Source: Bacteroidales bacterium
GTDB lineage: Bacteria > Bacteroidota > Bacteroidia > Bacteroidales > JAGOPY01
Direction of reading: 5' to 3'
Assembly (NCBI GenBank): GCA_017991835.1
Contig: JAGOPY010000011.1
Span: 54,601 to 118,600 of the forward strand
DNA length: 64,000 nucleotides
Part shown: piece by piece, positions 51,392 through 58,503 of the stretch
How the letters are laid out: each line of letters starts with the position of its first letter
Numbering within the stretch: position 1 is the first letter of the stretch
Translations under genes and position numbers: made by a program
The notes under the pieces: model-generated
Database searches by the model: none
What the model was told of the DNA's origin: nothing
The model's input: the letters and a program-made list of their open reading frames with translations, nothing else

Positions 51392-53629
51392 CTATTCGGT
51401 CAGCACAAAGTTCTCTGTCAGCCGGATATCCCGAGATGAAGCGCCGATCATCAGGTCGAATTCGCCCGGTTCGGCCACCCATTCCAGGTCGTTGTTGTAA
51501 AACGATAATTTTTCTTTATCGATGATGAAGGTGACGGTCTTCGATTCGCCGGCTTTCAGGAAGATCTTGGTAAAGTCTTTGAGTTCTTTCACGGGACGGG
51601 AAATTGAAGCCACCCGGTCGCGCAGGTAGAGCTGCACGATCTCTTCACCGTCGTACCGGCCTGTGTTTTTGATAGTAACGGAAACGGTGATTTTTTCATC
51701 TGTTTTGATCATCTTCCTGTCAATCATCAGGTTGCTGTATTCGAAACCGGTATAGCTCAATCCATAACCGAATTCGTAACGGGGATAAATGGAGAGGTCG
51801 ATGTAGGCGCTGCGGTAAAAGCGGTCTACATCATCGGTGGCCGGCCTGCCGGTATTCAGATGGCTGTAATAAATGGGCACCTGGCCAACGCTGAGCGGGA
51901 AGGTCATGGTCAGCTTGCCTGAAGGGTTGTAATCGCCGAACAAAACGTCGGCTATGGCATTGCCGGCTTCGCTGCCGAGCCACCAGGTGTAGAGGATGGC
52001 CGGGGCGTTGTCGGCTGTGTAGTTAAATACCAGCGGGCGGCCGGCGTTGATCAGCACCACCACCGGTTTGCCCGTCGCCAGCAGCTCCTTCAACAGCTCT
52101 TCCTGCACTCCGGGAATTCCGATATCACTTCGGCTCCTGGCCTCGCCCGACAGGTCCCTCCGCTCACCGATGCTCAGGATTACGACTTCGGCCTGGCGCG
52201 CTACCGCAACGGCTTCAGCAAATCCATCTTTGCTGTCACCGTCGATATCACAGCCCCAGGCATACAGGAGTTTCGTTTTAGCGCCGACTTTAGCTTCGAC
52301 GCCTTCCCACTGCGTCACAATGAAATTGGAATCGACGCCGGGGACCTCGACATCCCAGAAACCTTTGTTTTGCTTGACTGCCTTGACCAGCGGGCCGATA
52401 AAGGCAATGGTCTTCAGGTCTTTGGAGAGGGGGAGAAGGTCGTTTTCATTTTTGAGGAGGACGATGCTTTTCCGCGCCATATCCCTCGCTGCGGCGGTAT
52501 GGGACGGGTTTTCGAGCGCCCGGCGTTCCCTTTCCGGGTCGCAGTTTTTGTAAGGATCGGCGAAAAGCCCGAGCTCGAACTTCTTTTTCAGGATCCTTTT
52601 TGCGGCGTCGTCGATCAGGGAAACCGGGACCATGCCTTCATTGACCTGCTGCTCCAGGGTTTTGATATAGCACCGGCTCTCCATGTCCATGTCGCAACCG
52701 GCGGTAATGGCGCAGCGGGCGGCATCGGCCTCATCTTTCACATTGCCGTGCTGGATCATTTCACCGACCGAGCCCCAGTCGCTCACCACGAATCCCTCAA
52801 ATCCCCATTCCCCTTTGAGTATATCGCGGAGAATGAGGCTGTTGCCGGTAGCCGGAACGCCGTTGATATCGTTGAAGGCGGTCATAAAAGTGCCGACGCC
52901 GGCGTCGACGGTGGCTTTGAACGGGGGCAGATAGACCTCCCGGAGCAGCCGTTCGCTCATATCCACCGAGTTGTAGTCTCTTCCGCCGATAGCGGCGCCA
53001 TAGGCGGCATAGTGCTTGGTACAGGCCATCAGCGATCCGTTCCCGTCGGGGTTGTTTCCCTGGAAGCCTTTAACGCGGGCAAAGGCGATCACGGATCCCA
53101 GGTACGGGTCTTCGCCTGCCCCTTCCATGACGCGGCCCCAGCGCGGATCGCGGGCGATATCGACCATCGGGGCGAAGGTCCAGTGGATCCCGCAGGCGCT
53201 GGCCTCTTCAGCCGCCACGCGGGCCGCCATTTCGATCGCATCCGGGTCCCAGCTGCACGATTCGGCCAGCGGGATGGGAAACGTGGTCTTATAGCCGTGC
53301 ACCACATCCTGGCCGAACAGCAGCGGGATCCGTAGCCGCGACTGCATGGCGATATCCTGCCACAGCCGCGTGCGCACCGTGCCTGTACAATTGAGCAGCG
53401 ATCCTACTTTTCCGTTCCTGATCTGGTTCTCTTTATCGGTATCGAGCGTCACCGGGCCGGTAGCTCCCCAGTCGTCGTTATACTGGTTTAGCTGGCCGAT
53501 CTTTTCGCCCAGCGTCATCAGGCTCAGCACCGAATCGACCTTCTGGTCGATGGTTTTGTGCTGGGCGGAGATATTTATGCAGTAAAGAAATGCTGCGATT
53601 GTGAGCAGTTGGAATAAATAAGTTCTCAT
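51392..53629 (-). CDS. bglX: GH3 beta-glucosidase (BglX-like)
   Basis: About 745 residues with a signal peptide (MRTYLFQLLTIAAFLYCINISAQ), so periplasmic. Layout: GH3 N-terminal barrel (about 30-360), GH3 C-terminal domain (about 390-600) and a fibronectin-III-like domain (about 650-730), as in BglX. The nucleophile is Asp284 in GFVVSDWGSV; 'KHYAAYGAAIGGRDYN' and 'WGRVMEGAGEDPYLG' are the usual substrate-site stretches. It cleaves terminal beta-glucosides, so it is separate from the alpha-glucan locus. The ATG at 53629 is preferred over a TTG at 53635. Confidence 0.93.
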   Translation of the reverse strand: MRTYLFQLLTIAAFLYCINISAQHKTIDQKVDSVLSLMTLGEKIGQLNQYNDDWGATGPVTLDTDKENQIRNGKVGSLLNCTGTVRTRLWQDIAMQSRLRIPLLFGQDVVHGYKTTFPIPLAESCSWDPDAIEMAARVAAEEASACGIHWTFAPMVDIARDPRWGRVMEGAGEDPYLGSVIAFARVKGFQGNNPDGNGSLMACTKHYAAYGAAIGGRDYNSVDMSERLLREVYLPPFKATVDAGVGTFMTAFNDINGVPATGNSLILRDILKGEWGFEGFVVSDWGSVGEMIQHGNVKDEADAARCAITAGCDMDMESRCYIKTLEQQVNEGMVPVSLIDDAAKRILKKKFELGLFADPYKNCDPERERRALENPSHTAAARDMARKSIVLLKNENDLLPLSKDLKTIAFIGPLVKAVKQNKGFWDVEVPGVDSNFIVTQWEGVEAKVGAKTKLLYAWGCDIDGDSKDGFAEAVAVARQAEVVILSIGERRDLSGEARSRSDIGIPGVQEELLKELLATGKPVVVLINAGRPLVFNYTADNAPAILYTWWLGSEAGNAIADVLFGDYNPSGKLTMTFPLSVGQVPIYYSHLNTGRPATDDVDRFYRSAYIDLSIYPRYEFGYGLSYTGFEYSNLMIDRKMIKTDEKITVSVTIKNTGRYDGEEIVQLYLRDRVASISRPVKELKDFTKIFLKAGESKTVTFIIDKEKLSFYNNDLEWVAEPGEFDLMIGASSRDIRLTENFVLTE

Positions 53630-53745
53630 ATTCAAATGGATAATTTCTGGTTTTTATCAAAATAAAATTACTAAATATCATGATAAATGAACGGAGGACA
53701 ATTAATCTGATGATTTTGATAGTTTAACAGCTTAGTAGAATAATA

Positions 53746-53795
53746 TACGATAAAAGTATTGTACGATAATATTGACGTAAGATAAAATTATCGTA
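53746..53795. promoter_or_regulatory. 16-nt direct repeats with an inverted copy at the ATPase operon promoter
   Basis: TACGATAA at 53746-53753 and 53762-53769, then TAAGATAA at 53778-53785, spaced exactly 16 bases, plus an inverted TTATCGTA at 53788-53795 that overlaps the -7 box. This looks like an autoregulatory operator, or another octad-phase array. Confidence 0.6.
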
Positions 53796-53801
53796 TATTT
53801 G
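53772..53801 (+). promoter_or_regulatory. Complete Bacteroidota promoter for the ATPase pair
   Basis: -33 TTG (53772-53774), a 19-base spacer and -7 TATATTTG (53794-53801), 17 bases before the ATG at 53819. The repeats at 53746-53795 run through it. Confidence 0.75.
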
Positions 53802-53818
53802 TCCCTCAAATTTTAATT

Positions 53819-55054
53819 ATGAAACCATATCCATTAAAACCCGGGAGAGGAACTTACCCTGCAGAGAGAATAGTTGGACGTGAAAGAGAAATAACACAAC
53901 TGTTAAGATTACTTATAACACAAAGTGTTTCCGTGGAAGAGTTAAGAAGGATGGGAAAGACACTTCTTGTAAAAAAGTTGGAATATATATGTAATAGAAA
54001 TCTCGTTCCTGAAGAATTCAAACAGGAAGGATTCAAAGTCAAATACTTGTCTTTTGAAGGCATACAAACACTAGGAGGATTAATAGATACCCTGATCCGT
54101 GAATTCGAAAAAATAAAGGACTGGTCCAAGATAGATTGGGCCAGGACATATGAGTTTATCCGGAAGATAATTAAAAGCCAGAAAGTCAAAATTGCAGAGG
54201 CAGAATTTTCTATAAATCTTCCGGAGTATAAAAGGACCTGGCAGGAAGCTTTCTTTAAAGTCCTGGAAGATATTGCTGATGCACAGGAAACGAACGGCAG
54301 CAAATTGATCCTGATTTTCGATGAGTTGCCTTTGATGCTTTGGGAATGGCATAAAAAGGGGAATGCCGGCGAAGGGATCGAGTTACTGGATATTCTCAGG
54401 AAAAAAAGGCAGGAGTTGGAGGAAAAGGGGCTTCGGTTTGTTTATTGTGGTTCTATTGGGATGAATATTATCCTTAAAACATACAAAAAGCTATATGGTT
54501 ATGCCGGTCCCGCCACTAACGATATGGAACCTTTCAGTGTCGATCCTTTTACTGAGGAAGATGCATTCTTTTTATGTGATTGTTTCGAAGCCGGCGGATT
54601 TAAAACTTCGAATAAAGAGCAGTGCTATCCGTTGATTTATCAATTGTCTAATGGTCTTCCTTTTTATATCTCACAGATGTTTAACATTATTCAAATTGAT
54701 TTTGATAAAGAAGTCAATGAGGAAACCGTTAAATCCGCCTACCGGATCATTTTAAATAACCCGGATTATCATAATGATTTTAACCAGTTGAAAGACAGGA
54801 TAAACATTTATTATCCTGAAAATGAAGCAAAAGTGATGCTTTATATATTAAACTTTCTTTCACAAAAAGAAACAATTATTAATCAAGAGGAGATCCTGTC
54901 CGGTCTGGCGATTGAAGATCGGATTATCAAGGACCAGCTTTACCAAATGACCAAAGATCACTTACTTAGCAGGACGCAGAGTGAATCAGGTACTTGGCAA
55001 TATCAGTTTAAACATGAAATTTTCAGACAATGGTGGCAAATCAATCAGGCATAA
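53819..55054 (+). CDS. AAA-type ATPase of unknown function (first of pair)
   Basis: A 411-residue cytoplasmic ATPase with lower GC than its neighbours by eye. After 'IVGREREITQLLRLL' the Walker A is ELRRMGKT (about residues 41-48), lacking the first Gly of the usual GxxxxGKT. Walker B is LILIFDELPLM (near residue 162) and a sensor-like FVYCGSIGMN follows (near 213). The C-terminal 90 residues look like a winged helix. The plan resembles archaeal-type/STAND-like ATPases (AAA-wHTH) found in phage-defence and mobile regions. It overlaps the second ATPase gene by 25 bases. Its role is unknown; defence or stress sensing is a guess from architecture and context. Confidence 0.7.
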   Translation: MKPYPLKPGRGTYPAERIVGREREITQLLRLLITQSVSVEELRRMGKTLLVKKLEYICNRNLVPEEFKQEGFKVKYLSFEGIQTLGGLIDTLIREFEKIKDWSKIDWARTYEFIRKIIKSQKVKIAEAEFSINLPEYKRTWQEAFFKVLEDIADAQETNGSKLILIFDELPLMLWEWHKKGNAGEGIELLDILRKKRQELEEKGLRFVYCGSIGMNIILKTYKKLYGYAGPATNDMEPFSVDPFTEEDAFFLCDCFEAGGFKTSNKEQCYPLIYQLSNGLPFYISQMFNIIQIDFDKEVNEETVKSAYRIILNNPDYHNDFNQLKDRINIYYPENEAKVMLYILNFLSQKETIINQEEILSGLAIEDRIIKDQLYQMTKDHLLSRTQSESGTWQYQFKHEIFRQWWQINQA

Positions 55055-56670
55055 ACACGCTCCTGTCCTTCGGGGTGAAGAGCGTAAACCCGGAAATCCT
55101 TGAAAAACTTCTGATCGGGAGGCAAAAAGCGGCAGATTATTTATATGATGCTGCGAAATCAATTTCTGAAGATGGAATCAACCAGCATATTCTGGTCATT
55201 GGACAGCGCGGGATGGGAAAAACCCATTTGTTGCGGGTTCTTTTCCATCGGATTCAACCTTTCATTAAAGAGAAAAAGGTTGTAGTCGCCTATTTTTCCG
55301 AAGAGGAATACGGCATTGCAAACTATTTTGATTTCCTGGTCCGGATACTTAACTCATTCTTGAAATGGTATGACGAAGAGCAGGATAATATCAAGAATAA
55401 AATTGCAGAATTGCAAAACACACCATTTTCTTCACAAATATCTAAAGCCGAAGAGATTATTGAGGAGTTCTGTTCAGGAAAGCCATTATTGATCCTGGCA
55501 GAGAATTTTTCCGATATTCTCGCCGCCTTAAGCCCCGGCAATGAGCAGGGACAATTACGCTCCTGGCTTTATACTTCTGACCGGATCAGCATTATTGCGA
55601 CCAGCCAGGCTTTGAGCAACGACTTTGACAAAGAGAACCGGCCCTTTTTTGGTTTCTTTACCAATTATTATTTAAAAAACCTGACCTTTCCCGAAAGCCT
55701 TGAGTTTCTCATCGGGATCTCCATACTTGATAACAGGGCGGATGTCACCGACTTTTTAAAGCATAAAGGCAGGCCACAGATCAAGGCGCTGTACGAATTG
55801 GTCAAAGGCAACCACAGGCTTCTCGTGACCTTTTACGAGTTTCTGAAAACAGATACCCTGGCCAGGCTATCGACTCATTTTATTAAGACAATCAATGACC
55901 TGAAACCGTATTATGAATCCTTCATCCGATATCTGCCGCCACAACAGCAAAAAATCCTCCGCTACATTGCGCTGAGCCGGAAACCACAAAACGGGGTGGA
56001 TATTTGCAAGAATTGCTTCATTGAACAACGGACCTTCAGTAAGCAAATCAGTGAACTCACCCGGAAAGGGCTGATTGAAGCCATCACCGATCCGACCGAT
56101 AAAAGAAATAAGCTCTATGATATCAATGAGCCCTTGTTACGGATCAGTATTGAAGTAGGCGAGCATAGGGAAGGCATTACCGCACTATTCGTGGACTTTC
56201 TGGCTAATTTTTATTCCCGGGAAGAACTTCTGGAAAGAAAATCAAAATTTATTTCACAACAACAATCTTGCGCTAATGAACCGGAAGCAAGGCAACTTTA
56301 TGATGAAAGCAATGATCTTGATATAGCCATTATCGAGAAGGATATTGATATTTTGATGCAAAGGTTTGATAAAATCAATGATGGGTATGATTTGAATCCT
56401 CGAGAGAAGATTTTTAATCAGATCAATGATTCAATAATTCAAATTCTAAAAATTTCTCATTGCAAAAAGCAAGTGAATTTCGAGAGTCTTAAAGCAATAG
56501 CAATTCAATACCAACTTCAGTTTCCTGTATTCAAGATCACTGAAAAGTATATTGATATTTTTCAGAATTATGTGGTTGAAGGGGATAAAAAGGCCATTTA
56601 TTCACTTCCCAAAGAGCAGCGTGAGTTTTTTCGTAAAGAGATTCTGGGAGAAGGCAAGAAAGAGATCTGA
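55030..56670 (+). CDS. AAA-type ATPase with winged helix (second of pair)
   Basis: A 546-residue protein. Walker A is GQRGMGKTH (about residues 57-65), a 'LLILAENFSDIL' strand (near 152) takes the Walker B place but has E-N rather than D-E, and 'ISIIATSQAL' (near 183) suits sensor 1. A MarR-like winged helix (RTFSKQISELTRKGLIEAITDPTDKRNKLY) spans about residues 336-370, and a helical, low-similarity C-terminal region follows. It starts 25 bases before the first gene ends, so translation is coupled. I do not recognise the C-terminal region. The pair is probably one functional unit. Confidence 0.7.
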   Translation: MVANQSGINTLLSFGVKSVNPEILEKLLIGRQKAADYLYDAAKSISEDGINQHILVIGQRGMGKTHLLRVLFHRIQPFIKEKKVVVAYFSEEEYGIANYFDFLVRILNSFLKWYDEEQDNIKNKIAELQNTPFSSQISKAEEIIEEFCSGKPLLILAENFSDILAALSPGNEQGQLRSWLYTSDRISIIATSQALSNDFDKENRPFFGFFTNYYLKNLTFPESLEFLIGISILDNRADVTDFLKHKGRPQIKALYELVKGNHRLLVTFYEFLKTDTLARLSTHFIKTINDLKPYYESFIRYLPPQQQKILRYIALSRKPQNGVDICKNCFIEQRTFSKQISELTRKGLIEAITDPTDKRNKLYDINEPLLRISIEVGEHREGITALFVDFLANFYSREELLERKSKFISQQQSCANEPEARQLYDESNDLDIAIIEKDIDILMQRFDKINDGYDLNPREKIFNQINDSIIQILKISHCKKQVNFESLKAIAIQYQLQFPVFKITEKYIDIFQNYVVEGDKKAIYSLPKEQREFFRKEILGEGKKEI

Positions 56671-56697
56671 ATATGATCCAGCATGTTGCTACTTAGC

Positions 56698-58347
56698 TCA
56701 TTTCACAACCACCTTTCGGGCCACCATCCCGCCACCGGTTTCCACCCGCACCAGGTACAGCCCCGGCGCCAGCCCGTTCAGCGGAATCTTCAATACATGA
56801 TCTCTCGCCTGTTCGCCTGTTCGCCCGTTCGTCTGTTCGTCTGTTCTATTGCTCGATTGTTCAATTGTTATACCTCTGCAATCTAAGATACTCACTCTTT
56901 CGATCTTCTCCGGAGATTCGATGTAAAGCACCTCCGACGCGGGGTTGGGGTAGATTTTTAATTTTAATTGAGATTTCTCTTCCGGTACAAAAATTCCGCA
57001 AACTACACATGCTTCATTCGAGAAGTTACTTTCGCACTGGTCAGTTTCACTTTCGTAGACTGCCGTTACAATAAAACAATAGAGGGTGCCGATGATAAAT
57101 TCCTCTGGGTCCGTGTAAGTAATCCCTGAAATATAATCCCAAAGCACATACTCGCCACCATCAATGCTTCGATAGACATTATACCCCATCAGTTCCCGGA
57201 TTCCTTTGTTCAACAGTATGGATTCACCGGTTATTGTTACCAGGTGGGCTGCGATGTTCCAGTTATAATCCATAAAAGGATTGATTTCAAGAAGCGTTTG
57301 CCATCCCCCGAAATTTATCATATTACCGTAACCATCAATAGCCGGACCATCATCGACACCCATCTGGTAACCGTATTCACCATCATTTTGATAACCAATC
57401 CATAATTCCTGTGTGATGTCGACCGGTACCGGCGTCTCGAGGGTAATTGTGTTCCATTCACCGATAACAGGAGAAATCACTTCCTGGTCAACAATAAGAT
57501 TTTCGGCCAATTCGCCAATCCAGACCCTAACCCTGTAAGTCGAACTTTCTTCATTCGGGAAAAAAGCAATCTGTGTGATCGAACTACCTTCAAATCCTGA
57601 TAACTGCTCCGGTTCCCAGCGGGCTGCTATGTCAAAAGGCTCTGGGGAGGCAATTCCAATTGCAGTATAATTGATCTCATCGTCCCAATGTATCCATTCA
57701 TCGCTATTGTCGCTCCCGTTCCAGTGAAGCACGATGGTATTGAGGTTAGTGTCGCATTCTACCGTCAGATCATTCACACCTTCACATTCACGGTACAAAT
57801 GAATGTTATCAATGAACCAGCTTACAATATGCAACGAGTTTTCGCCCTGGGTGATAAATCTGATTTTGAATACTTTTCCTTTAGCCAGGTTAGTGATATC
57901 AAGATGTTCAGATGCCCAGTCAAAATCACCGTCATCATTTGAGTAAGTGCTTACCGTAGTCCACACCTGGTTGTTCCAGTTCCAAACCTGGACTTTCATC
58001 TTTTCCAATCCATCGCCATTGAAATCATCTAACTTAATGTCAAAATCCAGGTAGATCCGGCCTTCAGTAATATACTCGGCCTGGAATTGATCGCTTTCCA
58101 GGGAAATTGAATAATCGTTCTGGATAGGGTCCCAGGTGAATTCCGCACAGGGTGAAGGAAAGCCTTCATTTCCGTTGATGGACCAGTTTTCTGCTTCCGG
58201 TTGCCAGTTATTTGCCCAAAAGGTTCCAGAGTTCCATTGTTCCAGGAAGGGGAGAGGGTAGCCATCATCGACCTGTGAAAAGACTGGCATTGCAAACAGG
58301 AGGCTTAATAGCACGAGAATAGTAATGGTTAACTTTTTCATCGCCAT
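56698..58347 (-). CDS. T9SS-secreted adhesin-like protein (choice-of-anchor J)
   Basis: A 549-residue secreted protein (signal peptide MKKLTITILVLLSLLFAMPVFSQ). A choice-of-anchor-J/cleaved-adhesin beta-sandwich (about 25-190, 'LEQWNSGTFWANNWQPEAENW', 'VSWFIDNIHLY') is followed by a second beta-domain and a fibronectin-III-like region. The C-terminus is a T9SS sorting domain ('LKIYPNPASEVLYIES'). Just after it, 'EQSSNRTDEQTNGRTGEQ' is encoded by an octamer array (56807-56870). The last ~250 bases are almost identical to the next gene. It probably acts in surface adhesion or protein display. Confidence 0.85.
   Translation of the reverse strand: MAMKKLTITILVLLSLLFAMPVFSQVDDGYPLPFLEQWNSGTFWANNWQPEAENWSINGNEGFPSPCAEFTWDPIQNDYSISLESDQFQAEYITEGRIYLDFDIKLDDFNGDGLEKMKVQVWNWNNQVWTTVSTYSNDDGDFDWASEHLDITNLAKGKVFKIRFITQGENSLHIVSWFIDNIHLYRECEGVNDLTVECDTNLNTIVLHWNGSDNSDEWIHWDDEINYTAIGIASPEPFDIAARWEPEQLSGFEGSSITQIAFFPNEESSTYRVRVWIGELAENLIVDQEVISPVIGEWNTITLETPVPVDITQELWIGYQNDGEYGYQMGVDDGPAIDGYGNMINFGGWQTLLEINPFMDYNWNIAAHLVTITGESILLNKGIRELMGYNVYRSIDGGEYVLWDYISGITYTDPEEFIIGTLYCFIVTAVYESETDQCESNFSNEACVVCGIFVPEEKSQLKLKIYPNPASEVLYIESPEKIERVSILDCRGITIEQSSNRTDEQTNGRTGEQARDHVLKIPLNGLAPGLYLVRVETGGGMVARKVVVK
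56807..56870 (-). repeat. In-frame octamer array in a T9SS domain, copy 1
   Basis: Eight 8-nt units on the plus strand (GCCTGTTC, GCCTGTTC, GCCCGTTC, GTCTGTTC, GTCTGTTC, TATTGCTC, GATTGTTC, AATTGTTA) inside the sorting-domain coding region. The GAACAATA-type units recur upstream of asnS. Confidence 0.88.
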
Positions 58348-58419
58348 TTTGATTAATTATCTATGCTTTTATTTCTCACAGAGTTGCACAGAGGATTTTA
58401 CAGAGATTGCAGAGGAGTA

Positions 58420-58503
58420 ATTCGTGGTCATTTGTCGCATTCGTTATATTCGTGTTCTATAAATCGGAACACGGATGACACGAATAGGACGGATAACCGC
58501 GGA
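58420..58503. repeat. ATTCGTG/CACGGAT repeat with CGTGTTC-GAACACG hairpin
   Basis: About nine-base units around ATTCGTG and ACGGAT, including a perfect CGTGTTC / GAACACG hairpin. It ends at the TGA of the T9SS gene that starts at 58504. Related sequence occurs at 61337-61446 and 27519-27556. Confidence 0.65.

Noticed and set aside
51240..51482. An N-terminal extension of the OmpA/PD40 protein
   Set aside because: The extension is not a signal peptide, overlaps the GH3 gene end, and spans a -7 box; the ATG at 51239 gives a clean signal peptide.
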